Assembly (NCBI RefSeq): GCF_000170895.1
Contig: NZ_ABCS01000081.1
Span: 1 to 43,935, forward strand
Reading direction: 5' to 3'
Source: Plesiocystis pacifica SIR-1
GTDB lineage: Bacteria > Myxococcota_A > Polyangia > Nannocystales > Nannocystaceae
Length of the DNA stretch: 43,935 nucleotides
Positions 6,651 to 15,042 of the stretch are shown piece after piece (positions within the stretch are counted from its first letter, which is position 1; each line of letters begins with the position of its first letter). A model generated the notes under the pieces. It worked only from the letters and a program-made list of their open reading frames with translations. It was not told where the DNA came from and did no database searches. The position numbers and the translations under genes are program-made.

Positions 6651-8944
6651 GCGAGGCAACGCAAGACCCCGCGAGCTCCCCCGAGGCCAGCAAGGCGATC
6701 GTCCCCCTGCTCCGGCGCGGCCGCGTGGCCCGGCGGCGCTTTTTGCTGGGCATGCTCGCCGGGACCGCCGGGCTGACCATCTACGGCGGCGTGCGAGCCA
6801 GCGCCGACGAGGCGCGGGTCCCCGACCCCAACGACGTCGAGGGCGCGTTCCGGCCCAACATCTACATCACGGTCACCCCCGACGATCGCGTGCTCTACGG
6901 CTTCCCCAAGGCCGAGATGGGCCAGGGCACGATGACGGGCTTCGCCATGCTCGTCGCCGAGGAGCTCGAGGTCGGCCTCGATGAGCTCGAGGTCTTCTTC
7001 CCCATCGCCTCGAAGGAGTACGACGCCCTCGAGACCGCGACCGGCGGCTCGACCAGCATCGTGACCGGCTTCGTCCCGGTCCGCCAGGCCGCCGCGGCGG
7101 CGCGGATGATGTTGATCGCGGCCGCGGCCGAGCGCTGGGGCGTCGCCCCCGACAGCCTGCACGCCAAGGCCGGCCGCGTCCTCGACGACGCCAACGACCG
7201 CTCGGCCAGCTACGGCGAGCTCGTCGAAGCGGCCAAGCAACAACGCGTCCCCGAGGCGCCCGTCATCAAGTCCAAGCAGGACTTCAAGCTCGTCGGCACC
7301 CCGGCGCGGCGCATCGACAGCGCGCCCAAGGTCACGGGCGAGGCGCAGTTCGGCATCGACGTCGTCGTGCCCAACATGACCCGGGCGGTGATGATCCACC
7401 CGCCCCGGATCGGCGCCGCGGTCGTGTCCCTCGACGACTCGAAGGCCCGGGAGATGCCCGGGGTCGTCGACGTGGTCATCACCCCGCGGGGCGTGGGCGT
7501 GGTCGCCGAGAAGTACTGGCAGGCCATGCGGGCCGCGCCCGCCGTCGAGATCGAGTGGGACGAGGGCACCGGCCCGAGCTTCGGGACCGAGAACCTGCGC
7601 GCCGAGCTGGCCGCGCGCACGGACGAGGGCCACGTCGCCGAAGACGAGGGAGACGTCGACGCCGTCAGCGGGACCGTGCTCGAGGCCGAGTACGAGACCC
7701 CCTACCTGTCCCACTCGCCCATGGAGCCCATGAACGCCGTGGCCGACGTGCGCGGCGATGTGTGCGAGATCTGGACGGGCAACCAGGGCCCCTCGGCGAT
7801 CCAGGAGGCCGCCGCCAACCAGCTCGGCTGCGACCGCATCCAGGTCATCGTGCACACGCCCTACCTCGGCGGCGCCTTTGGTCGGCGCTCCCACCCCGAG
7901 GCCGCGATCGAGGCCGTGTGGCTGTCGGAGGCGGTCGGGCGCCCGGTCCAGGTGATCTGGTCGCGGGAGAACGACACCCGCGGGCACCGCTACCGGCCCC
8001 AGTCCCACAACCGCATCAAGGGCACCCTCGACGCGTCGGGCGAGCTCGCGGCCCTCGAGTTCCACGCCCAGTCCCAGTCGATCTTCGCGTCCCTGGACGC
8101 CGGCGGCCTGTTCCCGCCGGTCATCCCCCCGCGCCTGCGCAAGTGGCTCGCCGGCAACCTCTCGCGCCTGTTCGACAGCAACACCCTGCTCGCCGACACC
8201 ATCCCCACCGAGGGCGCGACGCACCTGGGCTACGCCATCCCCAACCGCCGGGTCAGCTACGCCAACTTCCACACCCCCGTGGTCGTCAGCTGGTGGCGCT
8301 CCGTGGGCTATTCGATCAACACCTACGTCGTCGAGGCCTTCATGGACGAGCTCGCCCACGCGGCCGAGCAAGACCCCTACGAGTTCCGCCGGGCGATGCT
8401 GCAGGACAGCCCGCGGTGGCTGGGCGTGCTCGAGGCCGTCGCCGAGATGAGCGAGTGGGGCGAGCGCGAGCTGCCCGAGGGCGTCGGCCGGGGCATCGCG
8501 GTGTGCTTCGCCTTTGGCAGCTACTGCGCCCACGTCATCGACGCCCACGTCGACGAGGGCACCATCGTCGTCGACCAGGTCTACTCGGCCCTCGACTGCG
8601 GCTACGCGGTCAACCCCGACCTGGTCGTGTCGCAGGTCGAGGGCAGCGTCATCTTCGCGCTCACGGCCGCGCTGTGGGGCGAGATCACCATGAAGGACGG
8701 CGCCGTCGAGCAGGGCAACTTCGACACCTACCGGATGATGCGCATGCACGAGGCGCCCAAGATCGAGGTCCGGCTGCTGAGCAGTGAGGAGGACATCGGC
8801 GGCGTGGGTGAGCCCGCCGTCGCCCCCGTCGCCCCGGCCCTCGCCAACGCCCTGTTCATGGCCACGGGCCACCGCCTGCGCCGCTTGCCGCTGCAGCCCG
8901 AGCTCGACCGCGCTCGCGCTCGCGCCGACCAAGGAGGGAAGTGA
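6647..8944 (+). CDS. Molybdopterin-binding large subunit of a molybdenum hydroxylase, Tat-exported (IorB-like)
   Basis: This 765-residue protein starts at GTG 6647, overlapping the previous stop by 4 nt with GGAGG just upstream. The N-terminus has a twin-arginine signal (R29-R30-R31-F-L, then a hydrophobic stretch ending near ASA), indicating folded export across the inner membrane. The body has the family's cofactor-contact elements: GQGTMTGFAML, GGAFGRRSHPEAAIEAV, a C-terminal GVGEPA with the catalytic Glu at about residue 722, and typical IorB spacing. The closest family pattern is isoquinoline 1-oxidoreductase beta subunit / membrane-linked aldehyde dehydrogenase, which use molybdenum cytosine dinucleotide. 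The true substrate cannot be read from sequence. The downstream maturation genes fit a sulfurated Mo centre. Confidence 0.93.
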   Translation: MSEATQDPASSPEASKAIVPLLRRGRVARRRFLLGMLAGTAGLTIYGGVRASADEARVPDPNDVEGAFRPNIYITVTPDDRVLYGFPKAEMGQGTMTGFAMLVAEELEVGLDELEVFFPIASKEYDALETATGGSTSIVTGFVPVRQAAAAARMMLIAAAAERWGVAPDSLHAKAGRVLDDANDRSASYGELVEAAKQQRVPEAPVIKSKQDFKLVGTPARRIDSAPKVTGEAQFGIDVVVPNMTRAVMIHPPRIGAAVVSLDDSKAREMPGVVDVVITPRGVGVVAEKYWQAMRAAPAVEIEWDEGTGPSFGTENLRAELAARTDEGHVAEDEGDVDAVSGTVLEAEYETPYLSHSPMEPMNAVADVRGDVCEIWTGNQGPSAIQEAAANQLGCDRIQVIVHTPYLGGAFGRRSHPEAAIEAVWLSEAVGRPVQVIWSRENDTRGHRYRPQSHNRIKGTLDASGELAALEFHAQSQSIFASLDAGGLFPPVIPPRLRKWLAGNLSRLFDSNTLLADTIPTEGATHLGYAIPNRRVSYANFHTPVVVSWWRSVGYSINTYVVEAFMDELAHAAEQDPYEFRRAMLQDSPRWLGVLEAVAEMSEWGERELPEGVGRGIAVCFAFGSYCAHVIDAHVDEGTIVVDQVYSALDCGYAVNPDLVVSQVEGSVIFALTAALWGEITMKDGAVEQGNFDTYRMMRMHEAPKIEVRLLSSEEDIGGVGEPAVAPVAPALANALFMATGHRLRRLPLQPELDRARARADQGGK

Positions 8945-8945
8945 G

Positions 8946-9740
8946 ATGGACAAAAAGCGCATCGCAGAGCTCGGGGTGGACATCCTCGAGTGGTTGGGGG
9001 TCGCCGTCTTTGGGCTGCTCGTCATCGGAGCCATCGCCATCGGCGTGACCCTGGCGTGGATCGGCCCGCCGCCCGAAGAGATGGGCCACACCGGGGTCGC
9101 CGCAGCCGCTGCGCCCGAGGAGCCAGTCCCCCTCGAAGCCACGGCGACGCGTCCTGCCATCCCCGAGGCTAGCGCCGAAGAGGCCGACTCGCTGTTCGCC
9201 CCGGTCTACTCCGTGCTCACCCACCCGCGGTGCATGAACTGCCACCCCGACGGCGACCGCCCCCTGTCCGACAAGGTCGGCACCCACGCCATGAACATCA
9301 GCCGCGCGAGCTTCGAGTCGGGGCTCGAGTGCACCACCTGCCACGCCGAGCACAACACCGAGCTGCCCGGCGCGCCTCCAGGGCCGCCCGGCGCCCCGCA
9401 CTGGCAGCTGCCGCCCAAGGAGACGCCGATGATCTTCCAAAACCGGACCGTGACCGAGCTGTGCGTGCAGCTGCGGAGCAAGGCGGACAACGGCGAGCGC
9501 AGCCTCGCGGACCTGCTCCACCACGTGGAGCACGACCCGCTGGTGCTGTGGGGCTGGGAGCCCGGCGGGCAGCGGGCCAAGCCGCCGATCAGCCACGCGG
9601 AGTTCACCGCGGCCATGAAGACCTGGGTCGACGCTGGCGGCATCTGCCCCGGCGAGACCGAGCCGCCCGCGCTCGAGGACGCCGGGGAGACCGGCGGCGA
9701 GGCGGGTGGAGGCGCGGTCGATGCCCACGCTGCGGGCTGA
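8946..9740 (+). CDS. Membrane-anchored diheme cytochrome c, electron acceptor of the molybdenum hydroxylase
   Basis: This 264-residue protein starts at ATG 8946, one base after the previous stop, with AAGGAGG at 8931-8937. One transmembrane helix (about residues 15-37, LGVAVFGLLVIGAIAIGVTLAW) anchors it, with the rest periplasmic. Two c-type haem motifs are present: C96-M-N-C99-H100 and C129-T-T-C132-H133. A C-terminal region with HVEHDPLVLWGWEPG and MKTWVDAGGICP resembles the cytochrome-like partners found beside Ior-type enzymes. It most likely takes electrons from the [2Fe-2S] subunit to the respiratory chain. The last residues are Glu/Gly/Ala-rich. Its 3' end overlaps the desulfurase gene by 20 nt. 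Confidence 0.85.
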   Translation: MDKKRIAELGVDILEWLGVAVFGLLVIGAIAIGVTLAWIGPPPEEMGHTGVAAAAAPEEPVPLEATATRPAIPEASAEEADSLFAPVYSVLTHPRCMNCHPDGDRPLSDKVGTHAMNISRASFESGLECTTCHAEHNTELPGAPPGPPGAPHWQLPPKETPMIFQNRTVTELCVQLRSKADNGERSLADLLHHVEHDPLVLWGWEPGGQRAKPPISHAEFTAAMKTWVDAGGICPGETEPPALEDAGETGGEAGGGAVDAHAAG

Positions 9741-10932
9741 GTTCCCCACCCTCGTCGATCGCCCCGGGCTGACCTACCTCGACTCGGCCACGACCGCGCT
9801 CACGCCCCGGCCGGTGATCGACGCGGTCGCCGCTGCGATGGTCCGCAGCGGCAGCCCCGGACGCAGCGTCCACGATCTCGGGCAGCGGGCCGACGCGAGC
9901 CTCGACGGCGCCCGAGCCCGGATCGCGGCGCAGCTCGGCGCGGCCAAGGACGAGCTGGTGTTCGTGCGCTCGGCGACGGAGGGGCTCAACCTCCTCGCCG
10001 AAGGCTGGGCGGCCCCGCGTCTGGGGCCCGGCGACGAGCTCGTGCTCAGCGTCGCCGAGCACAACAGCAACTTCCTGCCCTGGCGCCGGGCCTGCGCCCG
10101 AACGGGGGCCAGGCTCGTCGTCGTGGGCTGCGACGCCCGCGGGGACCTCGACCTGGCCGAGCTCCGCGCCAAGCTCAGCCCGCGCACGCGCCTGCTGGCC
10201 CTGACCCACGTGTCCAACGTGACCGGAGCCCTCACGCCCATCCCCGAGGTCGCCGAGCTCCTCGCCCGCTCCCCGGCCGCCGGCGCCCCCCTGATCGTCG
10301 ACGGCGCCCAGGCCGTCGCCCACCTCGACCTCGACCTGCCCGCCCTCGGCTGCGACGCCTACGCGTTCTCGGGCCACAAGGCCCACGGCCCCCCGGGGAT
10401 CGGCGCGGTCTGGGCGAAGGCCTCGCTGTGGCGCGAGACGGCGCCGCTGCTCGTCGGCGGCGGCATGGTCCGCCGGGCGCAGCTCGACCGCGTGACCCAC
10501 GTCGAGGGGCCGGGGCGCTTCGAGGCGGGCACGGCCAACCTGCCCGGCGTCGAGGGCCTGGCCGCGGGCCTCGAGTTCCTCGCCGCGCGCCGTAGCGAGC
10601 CCGCTGCCGCGGCCCTCCTCGACGCCCTCGTCGACCGCCTCGACGCCCGCCCCGAGATCAGGGCGCTCGGCCGGCCGCGGCGGCGCGTGGGCCTGGCCTC
10701 GTTCCTGGTCGCGGGCGTGCACGCCCACGACGTCGCCTCGATCCTCGACGGCCACGGCGTCGCGATTCGGGCCGGCCACCACTGCGCCCAGCGACTCATG
10801 GCCCACTTCGGCGCGTCGAGCTCGAGCCGCGTGAGCCTCGGGCTGCACAACACCCGCGCCGACCTCGAGCGGCTGTTCGCGGCCCTCGACGAGGTCCTGC
10901 GCGTGTTTGGCCGGAGGCGGACCGGGGCATGA
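9721..10932 (+). CDS. SufS-type cysteine desulfurase (class V aminotransferase fold)
   Basis: This 403-residue protein starts at ATG 9721, with GGAGG (9708-9712) 8 nt upstream inside the cytochrome gene; an upstream in-frame GTG at 9706 lacks such a site. The PLP lysine is K220 (SGHKAHGPPG) and the persulfide cysteine is C355 in the SufS-type loop (RAGHHCAQRLM). The enzyme would take sulfur from cysteine to give a protein-bound persulfide. Its place inside a molybdenum operon, ahead of XdhC, matches the known Rhodobacter capsulatus arrangement where NifS4 supplies the terminal sulfido ligand of the Mo cofactor held by XdhC. The stop overlaps the next start as ATGA. A role in general Fe-S assembly is less likely because no SufBCD genes are nearby. 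Confidence 0.92.
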   Translation: MPTLRAEFPTLVDRPGLTYLDSATTALTPRPVIDAVAAAMVRSGSPGRSVHDLGQRADASLDGARARIAAQLGAAKDELVFVRSATEGLNLLAEGWAAPRLGPGDELVLSVAEHNSNFLPWRRACARTGARLVVVGCDARGDLDLAELRAKLSPRTRLLALTHVSNVTGALTPIPEVAELLARSPAAGAPLIVDGAQAVAHLDLDLPALGCDAYAFSGHKAHGPPGIGAVWAKASLWRETAPLLVGGGMVRRAQLDRVTHVEGPGRFEAGTANLPGVEGLAAGLEFLAARRSEPAAAALLDALVDRLDARPEIRALGRPRRRVGLASFLVAGVHAHDVASILDGHGVAIRAGHHCAQRLMAHFGASSSSRVSLGLHNTRADLERLFAALDEVLRVFGRRRTGA

Positions 10933-13004
10933 GCGGGCTCTACCACGAGCGACTCCTGGCCCACGCCCACGACCCCTGCTGCGGCCCCGTCCCCGAGGAT
11001 CCGACCGTCGAGGCCTGCGCGACCAACCCGCTGTGCGGCGACGAGGTCCGCGTCGCCGCACGCGTCGAAGACGGGCGCTTCGCCGCCCTCGGCTGCGCCG
11101 TCGAGGCCTGCGCGGTGTGTGTCGCGTCGGCCTCGATCATGAGCGCGCTCCTCCGCGAGCAGCCCGTCTCGACCCTCGACGAGGGTCTGCGCGCCCTCGA
11201 GGCCGTGGTCGCGGGCGATGCCCAGCTCGACTCCGCGCTCGCCGAGTCCGACCTCGACGTGTTCGCTGCCCTCGCCGACTACCCGAGCCGCCGGTCTTGT
11301 GCCTTCCTGCCCTGGCGGGCCCTCGAAGAGGCGCTACACGGCGCCCCTCCCCAGGCCAAAGACGACGCCTCGAGCCCGCGCGCCCCCGCCATCGCCCCGA
11401 GCGTGTCCGCGGCCAACACCGCCTGGGAGGCCGTCGCGGCCGCCCGCGCCCTCGGCCGCGACCCCGCCATCGCCACCTTGATCGACGTCGTCGGCTCGAG
11501 CCCCTGCCCCGTCGGCAGCCGCATGGTCGTCAGCGCCACCGGCGAGTTCTGGGGCTCGGTGTCCGGCGGCTGCGTCGAGTCCATGGTGGTCCAGGCCGGC
11601 CTCGAGCTCCTCGACGCCCCCGAGCCGACCCCGCGCATCCTCGAGTTCGACATCGCCAACAGCCAAGTCGGCGCCGTCGGCCTGCCCTGCGGCGGGCGCA
11701 TCCGCGTCGCCGTGAGCCAAGCCCCGAGCCCCGCGCACATCCAGGCCCTCCGCGCCCTCGCGGCCACGAACGCGGGGGTCCGCCTCCTCGACCTGCGCAC
11801 CGGCGACGCGCGCCTCGTCGCCGCCCCGGCCTTCCCCGAGCTGGCGAGCCTGAGCCCCTCGCTGCCGAGCTTCGCCCGCGAGGCCCTCGACGCCGGGCCG
11901 CGGCTCCTCGAAGAGGGCGAGACCCAGGTGCTCGTCGAGCCCCTGCGCGCGCCCCCTCGACTCGTCCTCGTCGGGGGCACCCACGTCGCCCAAAAGCTCG
12001 CCCGCCTCGCCCGCGAGGTCGACCTCGAGCCCGTCATCGTCGAGCCCCGGGCGGCCCTCGCCGACCACCGCCGCTTCCCCGGGGTCGAGGTCCTGCGCGA
12101 GCGACCCGAGCGCGCCCTCCCCCGGCTGATCGACGCGCGCACGGCCGTGGTCATGCTGACCCACGATCGCAAGCTCGACGACCCCGCGCTGCGCGTCGCC
12201 CTGACCAGCCCGGCCTGCTACGTCGGCGCCCTCGGCAGCCGCAAGACCGCGAGCGCGAGGCTCGAGCGCCTGCGCGAGGCCGGACTGAGCGAGGACGCCC
12301 TGGCCCGCCTCCACGGCCCGGCCGGGGTCGCCATCGGCGGCAAGGGTGCGGGGGAGATTGCCCTGTCGATCCTCGCCGAGGTCGTCGCCACCCGCCGACA
12401 AAAGGCCGCCCGCGAGCGCCGCGTGGGCGCGGTGGTCCTCGCGGCTGGCTCGTCCCGGCGCGCCGGGCCCATCAACAAGCTCCTGCACGTCATCGACGGC
12501 GAGCCGATGATCCGCGCCGTGGTCCGCAAGACCCTCGCCGCCGGCGCGAGCCCCTGCGTCGTCGTCCTCGGCCACGAGGCCGAGCGCGTCCGCGAGGCCC
12601 TCGCCGAGCTGCCCGTCGCGTTCGTCCTCAACCCCGAGCACGCCGAGGGCATGGGCCCGTCCATCGCCCGCGGCGTCGAGGCCATCGCCCAGACCGCCGT
12701 GGACGCGAGCTTCGTCGTGCTCGGCGACATGCCCCACGTGCGCGTCGAGGACCTCGAGCGGCTCATCGCCGCGCACCGAGCCAGCACCCAGCACCTCATC
12801 GTCGCCCCCGAGGCCGGCTCTGGGGACCAGCGGCGGCTGGGCAACCCCGTGCTGTGGCCGCGGCGCTACTTCCACGAGCTGACCCGCCTGCGCGGCGATC
12901 GGGGGGCCAAGGCGATCTTGCTCGGGGCTCCGGGGGCGGTGCTGCGGGTGGCCATCGAGGACCCTGGCGTGCTGATCGACGTCGACGTGCCCGGCCCTCG
13001 CTGA
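10929..13004 (+). CDS. SufU-like domain fused to XdhC and to a MocA-type molybdenum-cofactor cytidylyltransferase
   Basis: This 691-residue protein has three parts in one frame. Residues 1-140 match SufU/IscU: LYHERLLAHAHDP, NPLCGDEV, C-A-V-C-V-ASAS and RRSCAFLPWRAL. The four zinc ligands of SufU are all kept as C36, D38, C61 and C124, with extra Cys at 17, 18, 30, 56 and 64. Residues about 150-480 are XdhC: PVGSRM, GSVSGGCVE, a Rossmann element VGGTHVAQ near 345, THDRKLDDPALR and GALGSRKT. Residues about 499-691 are a MocA/PucB-like nucleotidyltransferase: VVLAAGSSRRAG, NKLL and VLGDMPHV. XdhC binds and protects the sulfurated cofactor; MocA adds CMP. XdhC-MocA fusions are known; the SufU part is the unusual element. 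ATG 10929 overlaps the desulfurase stop. Confidence 0.92.
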   Translation: MSGLYHERLLAHAHDPCCGPVPEDPTVEACATNPLCGDEVRVAARVEDGRFAALGCAVEACAVCVASASIMSALLREQPVSTLDEGLRALEAVVAGDAQLDSALAESDLDVFAALADYPSRRSCAFLPWRALEEALHGAPPQAKDDASSPRAPAIAPSVSAANTAWEAVAAARALGRDPAIATLIDVVGSSPCPVGSRMVVSATGEFWGSVSGGCVESMVVQAGLELLDAPEPTPRILEFDIANSQVGAVGLPCGGRIRVAVSQAPSPAHIQALRALAATNAGVRLLDLRTGDARLVAAPAFPELASLSPSLPSFAREALDAGPRLLEEGETQVLVEPLRAPPRLVLVGGTHVAQKLARLAREVDLEPVIVEPRAALADHRRFPGVEVLRERPERALPRLIDARTAVVMLTHDRKLDDPALRVALTSPACYVGALGSRKTASARLERLREAGLSEDALARLHGPAGVAIGGKGAGEIALSILAEVVATRRQKAARERRVGAVVLAAGSSRRAGPINKLLHVIDGEPMIRAVVRKTLAAGASPCVVVLGHEAERVREALAELPVAFVLNPEHAEGMGPSIARGVEAIAQTAVDASFVVLGDMPHVRVEDLERLIAAHRASTQHLIVAPEAGSGDQRRLGNPVLWPRRYFHELTRLRGDRGAKAILLGAPGAVLRVAIEDPGVLIDVDVPGPR

Positions 13005-13136
13005 CGCCGCCTAGCAATTCCAACCCGACGCCGGTACGGGGGCATGGCTCACGAGCCGCGAAATTGGTGCTGGTTGAAAGGAATCATCGAGCCCGGGCAC
13101 AACCGTATCGGGCATGCAGCCCGCCGCGCCCTCACC

Positions 13137-14084
13137 ATGGACACAAACTTCGACGAACGCGAGCTCCTGTCGCGCCGCGACCTGGCGACCTTGATGGCCC
13201 GCCGCGACCTGCCCACCCACCTGCGACTCACGCTGCACCTGGGCCTGTTCGTGGGGCTCACGGCCGCGCTGATGACCACGGCCATGCCCTGGCCCGTGCG
13301 CGCGCCGGCCCTGCTCGCCCTGGCCTTCTTGCTGTTCAGCCTCTACGCGCCCTACCACGAGTGCACCCACCAGACGGCGTTTCGGACCAAGTGGCTCAAC
13401 ACCCTGTGGGGCCAGCTGCTGGGCGTGCCCTACGGCTACTCCCTGGGCATGCACAAGGCCTTTCACTTCACCCATCACCGCAAGACCAACCGCGAGGGTG
13501 ACCCCGAGAAGGGCTTCAGCCTCCCGCCCATGCCGGGGCGCCTCGGCTTCCAGGCCGTGTTCGCCGGGGCCCTGGGCAGCCTCGTGCCCCTGCACTCCCT
13601 CGTCCTCGCCGTCGTCCCACCGCGCTTGTGGGACCGGGTCGAGGCCGGCTGGACCGCGCCCGCGGCTCGACCCCGGCTGGCCTGGGAGTGCCGCGCCATG
13701 GCCCTGTGCTGGATCGCGGGCGTCAGCGCCCTCGCCGTGTTCCACCCGGTGTTCCTGGCTGAGTTCCTCGCGGTCCTCGTGCTCGCGCGGATCATCCACG
13801 GCGTGGTCACGGTGACCGAACACGAAGAGATGCCCGCGGAGGGCGACCAGCTCGCGCGCACCCGAACGGTGCGGACCAACGCCGTGTTCCGGTGGTTTTG
13901 GTGGAACATGAACTTCCACGCCATCCACCACGCCTGGCCGGCCATCCCCTGGCACGCGCTCCCCGAGGCCCACGCGCGCTGCCTCGCCCAGGACATGCAC
14001 GTCGAGTCGAGCTACCTCGCCTTCTACGCCAAGTCGGCCCGGGGTGAGCTCGGCGAGGCTCCTGCTCCGGACGCGCGCGCTTAG
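13137..14084 (+). CDS. Membrane fatty acid desaturase/hydroxylase family protein
   Basis: This 315-residue protein starts at ATG 13137; an earlier in-frame ATG (13044) adds 31 residues that look untranslated. It has the three histidine boxes of the membrane di-iron desaturases: HECTH, HFTHH and NFHAIHH, plus the EHEE segment. Hydrophobic stretches lie near residues 27-65, 120-145 and 182-207. The family introduces double bonds or hydroxyl groups into lipid acyl chains or carotenoids using O2; the substrate is not evident. It follows the molybdenum operon by 132 bp on the same strand but shows no functional link. It converges on the AraC gene with a 9-bp gap. Confidence 0.88.
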   Translation: MDTNFDERELLSRRDLATLMARRDLPTHLRLTLHLGLFVGLTAALMTTAMPWPVRAPALLALAFLLFSLYAPYHECTHQTAFRTKWLNTLWGQLLGVPYGYSLGMHKAFHFTHHRKTNREGDPEKGFSLPPMPGRLGFQAVFAGALGSLVPLHSLVLAVVPPRLWDRVEAGWTAPAARPRLAWECRAMALCWIAGVSALAVFHPVFLAEFLAVLVLARIIHGVVTVTEHEEMPAEGDQLARTRTVRTNAVFRWFWWNMNFHAIHHAWPAIPWHALPEAHARCLAQDMHVESSYLAFYAKSARGELGEAPAPDARA

Positions 14085-14093
14085 AGCGGCGCT

Positions 14094-14933
14094 CTAGCCT
14101 CCGCGCTCGTCCCCGGAGCCCTGATGCCCGCGGCGATGCCTGCGTCGCCAGGCCGCCGGCGTCTCGTCGTGGGCCTTGCGAAACTGGCGAATGAAGTGGG
14201 TCTGGTCGCGCCAGCCGACGGACGCGGCGATGTCGGCGATGGGGTCGTCGGTGTGGAGCAAGCGCGAGCTCGCCTCGGCCAGCTTGGCGGCCGTGATCCA
14301 CTCGCCGACCGTGTGCCCCGTCTCCCGCTTCACCGTCGCCGCCACGTGGGTCGGCGCGCGGCCGACCGCCGAGGCGACGTCGCGCAGCGAGATGGCCTCG
14401 AGGGCGCGGCGCTGGATGAAGCTCAACGCCTCGGGGACAAAGGAGCTCGCCCGCCACTTGCTCGGCCCCGCTGGCGTCGCGCGGTAGAACTCGGCGAGCA
14501 GCAGCAACAACATGCTGCGCAAGAGCTCGGGGGACTCGGGCAGTCCAGCGTCTTGCTCCCGGGCCATGTCCTCGTAGAGCTGCACGACGCGATCACGCCG
14601 CGCCTCGGAGAGCGAGACCAGGGGCAAGGCGCCGCGCCGAACCCGGGCGTAGGGCGTCATCAGCGGGTGGCTCTCGTCGAGGTCGAAGCAGCTCGCGCAA
14701 AAGCGGACCCCCCACAGCTCCAGGTCGTGCCCACGCACCGGCTCGTGCGGGACGCCAGCGGGCACGACGAGCACGGCGTTGGGTCCCGCGGACACGGTCT
14801 CGCCCACGGTCATCTCCAGGCTGCCCGCGACGATGAGCGTGGCGGAGTGGTCGGTGTGGCTCAGCGGCGCGTGCCAGGCGAGCTCGGCCACGTGCATGTG
14901 ACCGACCTCGATCAAACCGGGCCGCGCGTGCAT
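14094..14933 (-). CDS. AraC-family transcriptional regulator
   Basis: This 279-residue protein starts at ATG (14931-14933). Residues 1-95 form a cupin-like ligand domain (LIVAGSLEMTVGE, PAGVPHEP). Residues about 170-270 contain two helix-turn-helix motifs of the AraC family (ISLRDVASAVGRAPTHV and IADIAASVGWRDQTHFIRQFRKAHDETPAAWRR). It is divergent from a methyltransferase gene. Direct repeats spaced by two helical turns lie in the shared promoter region, so it probably controls itself, the methyltransferase, or both. Confidence 0.92.
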   Translation of the reverse strand: MHARPGLIEVGHMHVAELAWHAPLSHTDHSATLIVAGSLEMTVGETVSAGPNAVLVVPAGVPHEPVRGHDLELWGVRFCASCFDLDESHPLMTPYARVRRGALPLVSLSEARRDRVVQLYEDMAREQDAGLPESPELLRSMLLLLLAEFYRATPAGPSKWRASSFVPEALSFIQRRALEAISLRDVASAVGRAPTHVAATVKRETGHTVGEWITAAKLAEASSRLLHTDDPIADIAASVGWRDQTHFIRQFRKAHDETPAAWRRRHRRGHQGSGDERGG

Positions 14934-14972
14934 GGGGTCACTCTAGCAAGCTGTTGGCCGATGCCCTCGGGG

Positions 14973-15001
14973 CACAAGATCGGCCGACTCAAACACAAGA
15001 T
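14973..15001. promoter_or_regulatory. Candidate AraC-type operator: CACAAGAT direct repeats 21 bp apart
   Basis: CACAAGAT occurs at 14973-14980 and again at 14994-15001, a period of exactly 21 bp, in the 109-bp divergent region between the AraC and methyltransferase genes. Direct repeats at two-turn spacing are the usual target form for AraC regulators. An inverted pair GGCCGAT / ATCGGCC (from about 14956 to 14985) overlaps the first copy. Confidence 0.5.
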
Positions 15002-15042
15002 GCGCCCTGTTCGAGGTCCGGGGCGCGGGCCAGTCTGCGTGC

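Noticed and set aside
6584..9160. 858-codon minus-strand frame across the molybdenum subunit gene
   Set aside because: It is antisense to a gene with a Tat signal and all Mo-hydroxylase motifs; its own translation has no domain.
13044..13136. Upstream ATG start for the desaturase gene
   Set aside because: The extra 31 residues are unlike family N-termini; ATG 13137 gives a normal length.
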